From Candidatus Poribacteria bacterium (GTDB lineage: Bacteria; Poribacteria; WGA-4E; WGA-3G): DNA of 64,000 nt. A model generated the notes under the pieces. The model had not been told where the DNA came from, searched no databases, and saw only the letters and a list, made by a program, of their open reading frames with translations. This document shows, one piece after another, positions 40,905 to 52,500 of this stretch. The stretch is taken from assembly GCA_012270795.1 (NCBI GenBank), contig JAAXHO010000213.1:18778-82777 (forward strand), read 5' to 3'. Within the stretch, counting starts at the first letter, position 1. The number at the start of each line of letters is the position of its first letter. Made by a program: the position numbers and the translations under genes.

Positions 40905-41999
40905 ATGAGGAAAAATATGAAAAAATTTATCAAATTTGTGCTTATAGGTGTAGTGTCAATTGTGGTAGTAATTGCCATCGCTGTAGTATATATGTTTTGG
41001 CAAATGGGACAACCTCTCTATACATTTGGTTCTGTCAGCGCAGGTGAGAACTTACGAGCTCCGTTGGAACCACCAGAACAAACTGATTCGTCAGTGTGGC
41101 GCGTGGAATCCGATATATCGCTTCACTTCAACGCGTATGGTGAAGGTAGACCTGTCGTCATTGTTCACGGTGGACCAGGGATCCCTTATGCAAACGCATG
41201 GAAAGGATTAGAATCGTTGGAGGAACAATTTACATTCTATTACTACCATCAACGAGGTGCGGGGGACTCAACCAGACCAATTAACCGGTTCGAATCAAAG
41301 AATTATCCGAAAAATATGACAGCACTTGAGCAAACACTTGGCATCGGGGCACAGATTGCAGATATAGAACGCATCCGCCGTATCCTCAATGAAGAGAAAT
41401 TATTGTTAATCGGACATTCCTTCGGGGGTTTTATCGCCGCACTGTACGCAGCAGAATTTCCTGAACAGGTGGAGAAGATGATTCTTATTGCCCCCGCAGG
41501 TATGCTGACACCACCACAGAAGGAAAACAACATATTTGATGCTGTCAGGGACAGAATCCCTGTAAATGAACAAGCTAAGTATAACTCCCTCGTCAAAGAA
41601 TACTTCAATTTCGGAGGCATTTTTTCTAAATCGGATAGCGATCTTGTAGATTTACATACGCAAGTAGGGCACTATCTCTTGAAGGGGATGGGATATGATA
41701 TTTCCCTTATGGATGCGCCGCCTACTCCAGGTGGATGGAGTTCATTTGCCGTTTATTTCAGCACTGGCAAATCACCAGATTACCGCGATGCCGTTGCAAA
41801 TATAACAGCACCAACCCTAATTTTGCACGGAGATGACGATGATATTTCCCTGAAGGGTAGCAAGGAATACGAGGAGTCTATTCCAAATGCGAAGTTTGTA
41901 TCTATCGGTTGTTCCGATACAACTTCTATTTCTGGACATTTTATATTTGACGATTGCCCAGATCAGTTTGCCGAAGCTGTTAGAGAATTTCTTGACTGA
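40905..41999 (+). CDS. Alpha/beta hydrolase (proline iminopeptidase-like)
   Basis: VVIVHGGPGIPYANAW, YHQRGAGDSTRP, LLIGHSFGGFIAALYAAEFPEQ. Confidence 0.9.
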   Translation: MRKNMKKFIKFVLIGVVSIVVVIAIAVVYMFWQMGQPLYTFGSVSAGENLRAPLEPPEQTDSSVWRVESDISLHFNAYGEGRPVVIVHGGPGIPYANAWKGLESLEEQFTFYYYHQRGAGDSTRPINRFESKNYPKNMTALEQTLGIGAQIADIERIRRILNEEKLLLIGHSFGGFIAALYAAEFPEQVEKMILIAPAGMLTPPQKENNIFDAVRDRIPVNEQAKYNSLVKEYFNFGGIFSKSDSDLVDLHTQVGHYLLKGMGYDISLMDAPPTPGGWSSFAVYFSTGKSPDYRDAVANITAPTLILHGDDDDISLKGSKEYEESIPNAKFVSIGCSDTTSISGHFIFDDCPDQFAEAVREFLD

Positions 42000-42913
42000 C
42001 AAATAAATGCTTCTATTTTTGAAACATGTTCGGTGAAATCTCTTTCAGCGAGCGTTTTCAATTTTTCTAAATGCACAACTGTATCTATATCCCAAAAATC
42101 TATTTCTGGGTCTATACGCAAATAATTGTCTTGCAATAGGCGTGTCATCATATTAGCGGATGAATGAGATTGTAAAGTCATCACATACGAAACTAATTTC
42201 ACACCACCCCAACCCGAAAGAAAACCCCAACCGTTTTTGTTACGATACATAGATGTGGAATGTCCCGTACCTATTGACAGAATCCTTATTTGCGATACCT
42301 TTTTCCCAAAAATTGTAAGTGCTTCTACATAAGCTGCAATTGAAGGATTATTTGCCCATAGTCCTCCATCTGCTAATAACCGATCATTCACTATTTTCGG
42401 TGCGAAAAATGTCGGCGCAGCGCATGATGCCACGATTGCATCAAGTAAACACACATGTCCATTTGAATGATCGGATTCACTCAGTTTTTCAGCATAGTTC
42501 GATCTAAAAACATGCAACTCACTTTTAGTAATTTCTGAGCTTGTTATTAACAAAGGTGTGGATATTTCTGATAACGGTTTTGCCGGTATATGTTTAGCGA
42601 TTATTTGCAACAACTTTTCGTTTGAATACTTGCTGAATAACAACTGATTTCGATACCATTTCCTTTGAAATATCTCATGTGTTTCAGATTCAAATAGCTC
42701 GACGATTTCATCCATAGATATATCTGAAACTGCTGCATCTGCAATGATTGAACCCGTGCTTGTGCCTGCAATGAGATGAAAGCAGTCCTTGATTCGCACA
42801 CCAAGTTCATGTTCTATTTTAGCAAGTAATTGAGCAGTATAAATGCCGCGTGTACCGCCGCCATCTAATGCAAGAATATGAAAGGTTTCTGAGTTTTTCA
42901 TTAGGCTTCCCAT
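41963..42913 (-). CDS. Patatin-like phospholipase (CapV-like architecture)
   Basis: ILALDGGGTRGIYTAQLLAKIE, LIAGTSTGSIIA, LADGGLWANNPS. Confidence 0.88.
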   Translation of the reverse strand: MGSLMKNSETFHILALDGGGTRGIYTAQLLAKIEHELGVRIKDCFHLIAGTSTGSIIADAAVSDISMDEIVELFESETHEIFQRKWYRNQLLFSKYSNEKLLQIIAKHIPAKPLSEISTPLLITSSEITKSELHVFRSNYAEKLSESDHSNGHVCLLDAIVASCAAPTFFAPKIVNDRLLADGGLWANNPSIAAYVEALTIFGKKVSQIRILSIGTGHSTSMYRNKNGWGFLSGWGGVKLVSYVMTLQSHSSANMMTRLLQDNYLRIDPEIDFWDIDTVVHLEKLKTLAERDFTEHVSKIEAFICQSRNSLTASAN

Positions 42914-43103
42914 TTAGTTTTAATCACATATTCAAGGTATCACATTTTCTTATGAAAATCAATTGATTCTACGAAAACTCTTATTGCCTTGACAATGACA
43001 AGAATAATATAGTATTCTATTTATAGAGCATAAAAAACCTTACAGTATAGGTTGTTATTGAGGAAAAGCAAGACATAAATTTTTATCTGTGGAGACAACA
43101 ATT

Positions 43104-46100
43104 ATGACACCGGATATAGCGATAGCTTGGTTATTAAGTAATCTAATCCTAATCGGTATTACACTTGTATGGGGTATTTTCAGGTATCGTCGCGGAATCT
43201 GGTATAGAAAATTAGTGCTGAAATTTCAAGCATACCTCCTGTGGGGTATAGGCGTTATTGCCCTTATCAGCAGTTTCTATCCATTTGCATATCTCTATTC
43301 AGAACATCTCTGGTATTTTGAGGACGTTGGCAATGCCGATGTTTTCTGGACTATAAGAAAAATAAAGTGGGGTCTTTTCGCTGGTTTTTTCTTTGTTGCT
43401 GTAGCATTTATGAATGTGAATGCTATAATAGCTAATCGTCTATGTCCTGAACCACGAGAGTTTTCACGTTGGACCCAGGAACGAACAAAATCCTTTCATC
43501 GGTCGCTTGTGGTTGGTACAGTCCTACTTGCTATTATTCTTGCTGTACCGATGATGTCCCTACATGACACCTTCATCCGTTTTTTTGAACGTCCCTCAGA
43601 ACAAATTGAACCTTTCTTGTATGGAAAAGACCGTAACTTTTATCTATTTTCTTTTCCTGTTCATCAAGCGGTAAGCCTTTGGGTTCAAATACTGCTGTGG
43701 GTTACTTGTGCAGTTGTGGGTTTGCTTTACAACTTTTACTATCGGCGTGATGCACGTTCAATGGGACGCGTAAAAAGACATATCGTATTACACGGTAGTT
43801 TTTTATGGTTGATATTATTAGTTGTGGAGGTTTGGCGTAGCCATGTGCATCTCTGGAGCAAAGTATATACAAAATCCGCTACACCAACACTTAGCCACTT
43901 ATTTGGTTTATTTTATATGGATGCACAACTGGAGTTATCCACACTGATTTATTGTGCAATTTTACTTGGTATTGGTGTGCTTCTCCTTGTTAATCTCTTC
44001 TGGAGAAGGCGGCTTTTATGGTATGGGGCATTAGTTGTGTGGTGTGTTGGTTATCTTTCACTTATACATGTTTTTCCACGCGCAATACACTTTGCCAACG
44101 TTCAATCACATGACTTTATACCAGAAGAACAGCATCTACAAACGCACATCGATTCCACCCGTTCAGCATTTGACTTGAATGATATTATCCAAAGAAACTA
44201 TACTGCTGGACCAGCTACTTTGGAATTAGTGAATAATGAGAAAAATAGAGAAGTATTGGAAAATGTTCAACTTTGGGACAGACGTGTCCTCTTTGATATA
44301 CTCAGGGCAGAACATCTTGTTCGTCACCATAATTATCATCCATATACCGATATAGACAGATACAGGATTACAGTAACACCTAAAGAATCTGACAAGGAAA
44401 ACAATGAAGAAACCCTACCAATACAACAATACAGACAAGTCTTAATTGCAGCTCGTGAGATACAACCGGATCCTCAAGTCCAAGGTAGACGTGGTAATTG
44501 GGGTAAACGAAAACTTGGTTTTACACACGGTTACGGTGTTTATGTTGCTCCTGCTAATGCAATTGATGAGAAAAACTCACCAGTTTTTTGGTCAGAAGTT
44601 AAACTTAACCCAACAAAGTTAAAAAATGAAACTGTTGCCACCTATCCAGAATTAGAAATAACACATCCACGTATTTACTACGGTGAGTTGACAAGTGATT
44701 ATGTAATAGCAAAGACAAAAGCAAGTGAATATGATTATGAATCTGAAGTAACACTTACTGCGGGCAACGGAAATGAAGTTAAAGCAACGCCTGAAACCGA
44801 TATAGATGCAGGATACCACTATGATGGTATGGGGGGAGTTCAGTTATCAGGATGGTTCCGCCGCCTCTGTTTTTCAGTCCGTTTCCTCGATTTCCAAATA
44901 ATATACAACAAGAATACAGTTCTATTACCCGAAAGTAGAATCTTGTATTGGAGGAAAATTGGAACTCGACGTGGTCAGAAAGTAGTTTCTGACCGAATTT
45001 CGCGAATTGCTCCATTTCTTGAATACGATCCTGATCCATATATAGTAATAGATAATGGCCAACTTTGGTGGATAGTAGATTTTTATATTACAAGTCAATG
45101 GTATCCGAATTCACAATTCTATGAAGATGACACTGCTGAAATACCCCCTAACTTACAAGATGCTGAAGTCCGATATAAGAAGTTCAATTATATACGTAAT
45201 TCTGGTGTAGCAATTGTCAATGCTTTTTCTGGTGAAGTAAACTTCTATGCTGTTAAGCAGAATGAATCCATTATGCAAACATATCAGAAAACTTTTCCGA
45301 ATCTATTTAAGGGTTTTGACCAAATGCCTGAAGGGCTCCGAGCCCATCTACGATTCCCCGACTATCTCACAAGAATTCAAGCAAATATGTATAAATATTA
45401 TCATGTTACAGATGCAAGAAGTTTTTATGATAAAGGACTACAGTTGAAAATTCCTCAGGAAGTATACGGTGCAGCCAAGAAAACAAAAGACGGACCAAAA
45501 TGGAATGATGATCAAGAAATGATGCCATATTATGCAATGATTAGATTGCCAGGCGAAGAGGACCTTGAGTTCGTCAATATGATTCCTTTTACTCCAGACG
45601 CAAAAGAATTTGATATGAAAGCTTGGATGGTGGTACGTTGTGATGCTCCACATTACGGTGAACGCATTGTATTTACTCTTAATAACACACCTGATATCAA
45701 AGGTCCGAAGCATGTAGAAGACCTAATAACAAGTCAACTATCCGAAGAATTCCTTAAAATGCATTCGGGAAATTTAGTCATTCGTGGTGCACTCTATTTT
45801 ATTCCACTTGAGGAAGGTATAATATACGTTGAATCAATTTATCAAAAACCGGATACAACTGAAAATGCAGAGAAGGATGAAGATGATCGTCCGAAACGTC
45901 CAATACTGAAGCACATAGTTGCTTCTGCAAATGATAAATTAGCTACCGACCCCGATTTTAATGAATCATTGAAAAAAGTAATTGAACTGGGACTGAAAAC
46001 TGAGGAGGCAACTACCACTGAAGTAGAAAATACACCAGACGAGGAAAAAGAACCTACTTTGTCAGAGCGGATTACTTTGCTTGTACAAGCCTTAGAGGAA

Positions 46101-46196
46101 CTTAAGAAAGATGCAGAGGCGATAGAAAACGGGAATGGACAAGGAGCACCTAAAAAGGCAGGAAATAGGAAAAAGAAGAATAATCAATCAAACTGA
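43104..46196 (+). CDS. UPF0182 family membrane protein
   Basis: N-terminal TM segments; YYGELTSDYVI, GVQLSGWFRRLCFSVRF, PYIVIDNGQLWWIVDFY. Confidence 0.9.
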   Translation: MTPDIAIAWLLSNLILIGITLVWGIFRYRRGIWYRKLVLKFQAYLLWGIGVIALISSFYPFAYLYSEHLWYFEDVGNADVFWTIRKIKWGLFAGFFFVAVAFMNVNAIIANRLCPEPREFSRWTQERTKSFHRSLVVGTVLLAIILAVPMMSLHDTFIRFFERPSEQIEPFLYGKDRNFYLFSFPVHQAVSLWVQILLWVTCAVVGLLYNFYYRRDARSMGRVKRHIVLHGSFLWLILLVVEVWRSHVHLWSKVYTKSATPTLSHLFGLFYMDAQLELSTLIYCAILLGIGVLLLVNLFWRRRLLWYGALVVWCVGYLSLIHVFPRAIHFANVQSHDFIPEEQHLQTHIDSTRSAFDLNDIIQRNYTAGPATLELVNNEKNREVLENVQLWDRRVLFDILRAEHLVRHHNYHPYTDIDRYRITVTPKESDKENNEETLPIQQYRQVLIAAREIQPDPQVQGRRGNWGKRKLGFTHGYGVYVAPANAIDEKNSPVFWSEVKLNPTKLKNETVATYPELEITHPRIYYGELTSDYVIAKTKASEYDYESEVTLTAGNGNEVKATPETDIDAGYHYDGMGGVQLSGWFRRLCFSVRFLDFQIIYNKNTVLLPESRILYWRKIGTRRGQKVVSDRISRIAPFLEYDPDPYIVIDNGQLWWIVDFYITSQWYPNSQFYEDDTAEIPPNLQDAEVRYKKFNYIRNSGVAIVNAFSGEVNFYAVKQNESIMQTYQKTFPNLFKGFDQMPEGLRAHLRFPDYLTRIQANMYKYYHVTDARSFYDKGLQLKIPQEVYGAAKKTKDGPKWNDDQEMMPYYAMIRLPGEEDLEFVNMIPFTPDAKEFDMKAWMVVRCDAPHYGERIVFTLNNTPDIKGPKHVEDLITSQLSEEFLKMHSGNLVIRGALYFIPLEEGIIYVESIYQKPDTTENAEKDEDDRPKRPILKHIVASANDKLATDPDFNESLKKVIELGLKTEEATTTEVENTPDEEKEPTLSERITLLVQALEELKKDAEAIENGNGQGAPKKAGNRKKKNNQSN

Positions 46197-46225
46197 TGGA
46201 TAAATGTAATATCAACAAAAGCACC

Positions 46226-48622
46226 CTATTGCAGTTTGAATTTTTGTTTCCACCTTTGGTTGTCCAACCACTTCACCGAGTAATGCAATAGATTTTCCAT
46301 GATTTTAGCATTGATTTGCACATCTCTTTCCGTATCATTCTTTAGGCTTGTGACGATATACAAACCTTGCTGGAAAGGAAGTGTAAGCAAAGCTGAAGCA
46401 TCTTGTGCCGTAGATTTGGCAAACGAGTTCCACTTACCAAGCGGGTCTACCCACATATCGTCAAGTCGCACTAACGGTATTTCTTTGGTATCTGGTGTTG
46501 TGTTTAGCACGTTAGGTGTATGGAAGATACGACTACGTCTACCTTGTGATGTAGGAAGGAGTTCATCAGTTTCGTCGTATTCAAGACCTGTGAGTGGTTC
46601 TGGTATCCATCCAGCACCACGTCTTTGCCTGTAATTAGTCTTTACATCCTGTCCAGAAACGATAACGATGCCACCTTGACTGACAAAGTTTTTAATACGG
46701 TGCTCTGAATCAATATTTAGACGATACCCGCCCTTATAGACTTCACCGCTTCCAATCCATAAAATATCCATTTTTGTTAATCGGTCATTCCTCAAGGTGT
46801 CAACGGTTTCATAGAGCATATGATGGTCATGTACGTATTCAAAGCGTTCAAGTATGGGAAATTCCATATTTGTGCCATTGCTTGTGAATGTCATCACCTT
46901 GAGTGGTAGTGGGACATCAACATTTGTTGGTAGCATCTTCAACAGTGGAACTCTTAAGCTTCTTTTAACTTTCTTCGGATATGCTAATTGGGCAACGGCT
47001 TCTTTCTGCAGCGGGTTCTCACGTATCTGTTCAATAAGTTCATGCTGTGCAACAAAACGATGAGCAAATATAGGATTCAACTTACGATGCAAAGGTATCT
47101 TGTGGCGCAATTTCTTATCAAAATGCGTATACGCGCTTTCCACTTCCCATCGGCGGCTGTAACTTGAATCTACGGACTTTAGATCAATCCGTTCCTCATT
47201 GACGTTAGTAACGTAGCCATGAACAAGGTTCATTCCGTGGATGGGTCGTCCCGCGGCATCTTCTATTGCAATTTCTTCTATTTCGCTACGTTCCAGCATT
47301 GCATTTGTCAAAGAGGTAAGACTAAATGTCTCAATTTGACGTTTTTCACCGCTTTCAATAATCTTACAGAGATCACCAGCGCGTGGGAAGATTACATCAG
47401 CATCACGGAAGGATCTGAATTCAATACGTAATTTCTTGAAGTTTCTTGGTGTTCTATTTTCTGGAATACTGACTCTATCAAAAGGACTGATTTTATGTTG
47501 TGAAACTGGATTCACACGTACTCTTCTGACGCTGAGTGGTTCAATATGCCACTTAAACTCAAGATTTCTCTCCCATGTGGGTGATCCATCATGTAATGTA
47601 ATTTTACCAACTTGGATTGCATAAGCGGTATTGTTTTCAAATACTACAAAATAATTACCATTATTTTCTACCATGCGAGATCTGAGTCCACGGTCATCGC
47701 GAATATTGAAGTTATTGATATTATGTTTAAATTCTTTTTCAATTGTCCATTGATCCCTAAAACCATTACCATCCTTATCTTTTATGTTCATGAAGGACAT
47801 GTGTTCTTTATTGTAATCCTTTAATAATCCCATGTACACGCCATCTACATGTTTTACACCGCCAATTTGTATTTTGACTCGCGTTCCAACGAGTCGTTCA
47901 ATTATTCTTTCATAACTTTCCTCTGCCATAAAACCTTTGGGTTCGTCCAAGATGGTATTCAGTTCCTTCACTGCAGTTCCTTGCCCACCATATTCCGATG
48001 CAGCCGCATCAATACGTTCCAACTGTTGTGTTATCGGTTTTGCTGCACCTTTAAGGCCTGTAACAACCATGTTCAAGGCGTTTTTTACAGCTTCATTTAG
48101 TTCAAGGAACATGTTTCTAATTTTTCTTACGACTCGGTAAGTTAATGGAGGATTGAGTAATCGTTCAAGGTCCCATAGGCGTTCACGTTTTTCACGTTCA
48201 TTCATAGTATCATGGTAACGAATATATGCGCCGATTTGTCCCTCTAATTGACCTTTTTTGAATATATAACTGGGAGCTTGTCCGCGTTGTCTTGATTCTT
48301 CAGAAATGATTTCAGCACCCTTCAAATCTATGCGCATAGTTCCATGATACCGATGTCCGTTCTTCATGTGAAAAACCACATACTTGTTCATCAGTGTTTT
48401 TTGAAGCCTATCTTTCTTAAATAAGCGAAACAGATAAGCAATACCATGAAAAACAAACATTGCAATAGCAACGAAAACAGGAAATAGAATCTTGTCCCAA
48501 ATACTTCCGGATCGATTCTCAGCATCATCTGTAGATCCTTCTTCTTGTCCAATCACAGAATAAGCAGCAAAAACCATAAAGATTATGAGAAGCAAAAAGA
48601 TAGTTTTTCTTTTATTTAACAT
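46226..48622 (-). CDS. Large membrane-anchored protein with C-terminal GATase/ThuA-like domain
   Basis: 798 aa; N-terminal TM; C-terminus MDILWIGSGEVYKGGYRLNIDSEHRIKNFVSQGGIVIVSGQDV. Confidence 0.65.
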   Translation of the reverse strand: MLNKRKTIFLLLIIFMVFAAYSVIGQEEGSTDDAENRSGSIWDKILFPVFVAIAMFVFHGIAYLFRLFKKDRLQKTLMNKYVVFHMKNGHRYHGTMRIDLKGAEIISEESRQRGQAPSYIFKKGQLEGQIGAYIRYHDTMNEREKRERLWDLERLLNPPLTYRVVRKIRNMFLELNEAVKNALNMVVTGLKGAAKPITQQLERIDAAASEYGGQGTAVKELNTILDEPKGFMAEESYERIIERLVGTRVKIQIGGVKHVDGVYMGLLKDYNKEHMSFMNIKDKDGNGFRDQWTIEKEFKHNINNFNIRDDRGLRSRMVENNGNYFVVFENNTAYAIQVGKITLHDGSPTWERNLEFKWHIEPLSVRRVRVNPVSQHKISPFDRVSIPENRTPRNFKKLRIEFRSFRDADVIFPRAGDLCKIIESGEKRQIETFSLTSLTNAMLERSEIEEIAIEDAAGRPIHGMNLVHGYVTNVNEERIDLKSVDSSYSRRWEVESAYTHFDKKLRHKIPLHRKLNPIFAHRFVAQHELIEQIRENPLQKEAVAQLAYPKKVKRSLRVPLLKMLPTNVDVPLPLKVMTFTSNGTNMEFPILERFEYVHDHHMLYETVDTLRNDRLTKMDILWIGSGEVYKGGYRLNIDSEHRIKNFVSQGGIVIVSGQDVKTNYRQRRGAGWIPEPLTGLEYDETDELLPTSQGRRSRIFHTPNVLNTTPDTKEIPLVRLDDMWVDPLGKWNSFAKSTAQDASALLTLPFQQGLYIVTSLKNDTERDVQINAKIMENLLHYSVKWLDNQRWKQKFKLQ

Positions 48623-48638
48623 GATGATTGTGCTCCTA

Positions 48639-49499
48639 TTAATAAATGGTTACACCATTTTCAGATGCAATATTACGTATATTTGCATTCGCGAGTGGGA
48701 TTTTTTCCTTCGGTAAATGTTCTATCAATCCATATCCATCTGGATAGAGTGCATCAAACCGTTTCAATGCAATTCCTAATTCTAATTCACCTTCTCCTGG
48801 AACTTCCTCGTTTAGATGTAATACTAAACCGTTTTCAACACGGATGTCCTTGATATGCGCCATCGGAGCAATGGGTCCCATAACATCAAAAATATGATTG
48901 AGCCGTGCTTCACTATCATAAACCTGTTGAAGTGACTGAAAGTGATTGACAAAATCCATAACAATCCGTAATCGGTCTGAACCGACTTTATCCACGACCT
49001 CTCTGCATGTTTCAGGAGAATCCATAATAGAGATAGCATGTGTTTCCATGACAAGTGTCAATTCTTCCTGTTCTGCATTCTCTGCTATGGGTTTCAGCGT
49101 TTCAATCAACCTTTCCATAGATTCTGGTAGGTGGTTGTCTTTGTGTGATGTCCATGCCCCTTGTGGGTTTAGACTACCAGGTCTGAATAGGTAAAAGAAA
49201 ACACCAAGTTCCCGCGCTACAGGCATACCACAATTCACAGCTTCAATGGCTGTTTGACGTATTGAGGAACGCGGATCAAATAGACACTCTTGATAAACTA
49301 TACCAAATTGTACCAGATCAAGGTGTGCATTTTCAAGGAAAAAACGACAATTTGTAATATCATTAGGTACTACTTCAGGAATATTTGAACTTGGGAAATG
49401 AAAACTTACACCTGTAAATTGTAGTTCCTTTATGGCATCTATCTCATTTTGGTTTATTGTGCGAAAATCTCCACACATCCCAACTACACCAAGTCTCAT
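48639..49499 (-). CDS. Xylose isomerase-like TIM-barrel (sugar phosphate isomerase/epimerase) protein
   Basis: Start MRLGVVGMCGDFRTINQNEI; LVMETHAISIMDSPETCREVVDKVGSDRLRIVMDFVNH. Confidence 0.85.
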   Translation of the reverse strand: MRLGVVGMCGDFRTINQNEIDAIKELQFTGVSFHFPSSNIPEVVPNDITNCRFFLENAHLDLVQFGIVYQECLFDPRSSIRQTAIEAVNCGMPVARELGVFFYLFRPGSLNPQGAWTSHKDNHLPESMERLIETLKPIAENAEQEELTLVMETHAISIMDSPETCREVVDKVGSDRLRIVMDFVNHFQSLQQVYDSEARLNHIFDVMGPIAPMAHIKDIRVENGLVLHLNEEVPGEGELELGIALKRFDALYPDGYGLIEHLPKEKIPLANANIRNIASENGVTIY

Positions 49500-49504
49500 A
49501 CAGA

Positions 49505-52500
49505 TTATTCTCCACTTAAGATATCCAATAAGTTCTTTGCTTCCATTAGGTCTGCTGTTGCAAACCCCTCTGTGAACCAATCATAAATAGGTTTGAGTAA
49601 CTTATATGCGTCTTCATGTCGGTTCTGAGTAACCATGAGTTTGCTAAGACTTATCGCAGTTCGTAGTTCCCACGATTTTGCTTCTTGGTTTCTTGCAATA
49701 TACAATGCTTTCTCAAAGTAATCCATCGCCTTTTGTTGTATATTTAATGAACGGTTGCTTGAGTTGTCAGAATTAGAGGTGGTATCTATTTCTGTTTTTA
49801 GCAATAGCTCACCTTTAAGCCGAAATAGTTCTGCTTCATTTGTGCGTTCACCAGTTTCAGCAACAGCATCAAATGCTTCTTCAATTGCTTGAAGCCCCTC
49901 TTGAACCTGTCCGCAATAACTATATGCTTCAGCAAGTACGCCAAGATGGACAGGTTGGAATATCCGGGAACGGTTTGCTTCCCATTCAGCGATACCTTCT
50001 TGAATTAATGCAATTCCCTCTTGCTGTGTATCGTCAGCCATTTGCTGAATTACCCAGCCTTTCATGATTTTACCTGTTGGTTCCCAAACAGAGAAACCGT
50101 GTTCTCTACATGTTAAAAGCAGATCAGTAGCATAAGAATTGACTTTTTCTAAATTACGACATTGTAAATAGAGTAGTGCACTAAAGTGTAAAAAAACAGC
50201 TTGGCTAAATGGATGGGGTCGTTCCGTTCCCATTTGTTGAGCTACTTGCAACTGTACTTCAGCTTGTTCAGGATAACCTAAGTACCATAACAAGGGGGCA
50301 GCATAAGCATGCAAGGTCATGCCAGGGTCAGCAAGATAATGGAAAAATGCATGTACAGGATGTTGATTTGGGTTGTATCTTTCAATTCCGGCTTCTATGT
50401 GTGTATGTGCCATTTTTAACTCGCCGAGATAAAATAAAGTTGCTCCTAATGCGCGATGTGCTTCCACTTCCAACTCAGTATTAGCCTGTTGCTTTGCCAT
50501 AACGAGACACTGTTCTCCGATTTCTCTTGCAGTCTGCAATTTTCCTCTTACGAGGTAAGAAAGCCATAGGCCAAACAGAATCGGGAATCGGAGTGACATG
50601 CGTTCGTAATTTGGCATTGTTTCCAATAGTGTCTTTGCTCGTGTATAAGTTTCCTCTACTTCAGGGGCAGCATATCCCATGGTTGCTATAAGTGCTGGTC
50701 CTAAAGTTGTTTGGATGACTAATTCACGTGCTGATCTTGCTGGTGTGTCTGGCATTTCTTTTAGCAAGGACAAACCGTGTGTCAAGTGCCGGACACCTTC
50801 AACATTCGCGGACCTTTCTACCGCTCTTTGTCCAGCTTGTTGCCAATACTCTATAGCTCGTGCTGGCATTGCACCCTCAGTATAATGGTATGCGACTAAT
50901 TCGGGTTGTGCTCTTACAACGTCTCTAAATGACTTACGCAACACCGCTGCAATACGACGGTGATAAGCCTGACGCGTGCTTTTTAATAGAGTTTGGTAAG
51001 CTGTTTCGCGTAGCATAGGATGTTTGAAAGTATAATTTAGTTTATTGTCATGGGATCGACTGCAACGTAATATCTCTGCTTCAACAAGCTGCTGTAATTC
51101 TCTTTCCAGCCAAATAAGATCGCCTTTATTATTCGCAGATGGACGAAGCGTGTTAAACAGGTCTGGGTGTGCGAGAAATTCTCCCTTTTCAGGTTCTTCA
51201 GTCATACTGACGATGACCTGATTTAGTAGTTCAGCAGTCCATTCTCTACCGAGAGTTGCACCAAGTTGAACTATTTCTTTACGTTCTCCAAGTCTGTCCA
51301 GTCTTGCTGTTAATGAAGCATGTAAAGTCGCGGGGATTTCTGTAGTAACGTCAATACTCTGATGATCGGATTCGAGTACCATTCGGGTCAATTCTTCTAC
51401 AAACAGTGGTACGCCTTCTGTTTTATCAGCGATTTGTTTAGAAACATCCTCAGGTATTTTCTGATCTCCTGCCACCTCTGCAATCAACTGTGAGATCTGC
51501 CTTCGATTTAGACGATTCAGAATAATCTGAGTAACCCACTCCAATTCAACGAGTGTTTTGAGTTTAGCTCTACCTTTTGCTTGCATGTTATCCTGATTGA
51601 CATCCATTTCTGCGCGTGAAGTTAGAATAGCAAGAACGGTAGAATTTTCCAAACGAGTTGTGAGGAGTTGTAGAAACTCCAATGTTGAAGGATCAGCCCA
51701 ATGTATGTCTTCAACAATCAACAGGAGTTTACTTCGTTGTGCTGCTTTTAGAAATATCTGAACAAGTGTCTGTAAAGCGGTTCTTCGTCTTTGTTCAGGT
51801 TTCATTCTAAGGTTTCTGTAGGCATCATGTATTTCTAAGAGTTCTGCCAAGATGGGTAAGATAGTCAATGAAAGTTCTTGTTTTATTAGAAACTGTTCAA
51901 GTTTCTTCAAACGTATATTTTCTGTATCTGTTCCACTAAATTTTAGTATTTGATGTTTTAAAAGTAAAAGAATTGGGTAGAGTGGACTATTTTGAGAATC
52001 TGGGGAACCACGACATTCAAGGATTACGGCATTCTCTTGTGCTGCTTGTTCTGCAATCACTGCGACAATACGTGACTTTCCTATGCCAGCCTCACCGTCT
52101 ATCAAAACGACTTGCCCGGAAGCGTTATTAACGAGTTTCCACCGTTCCATTAATGTTGCTACTTGTCGTGTTCTACCAATTAAACGGGTTAAGCTTGTTT
52201 GGTTTGGTAATGGAGTCTGTTCACGTCTAAAAGCAGGGAGGTTGCTTTCAGGATGTTTCTCAAGTATCTGATATATTGGAACAGGTTGGGAAATTCCTTT
52301 AAGTGTTATTGTGCCAAAGTCTTTATAAGTGAAGTAACCTTCTATCAATTTGAGCGTTGTTTCACCAACGACGATACCGTTAGGAGGTGCCACCTGCTGC
52401 ATACGGGCTGCAATGTTTGGTGTTTTCCCAACTATGTCAATCGCATCACCATGGTATCTTTCTAATGCTGAGATATAACCATCGGAACTTCCTATAGATG

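Noticed and set aside
41280-41310. tRNA T-arm-like GGTTCGAATC
   Set aside because: Lies inside the alpha/beta hydrolase CDS and no cloverleaf can be formed around it.
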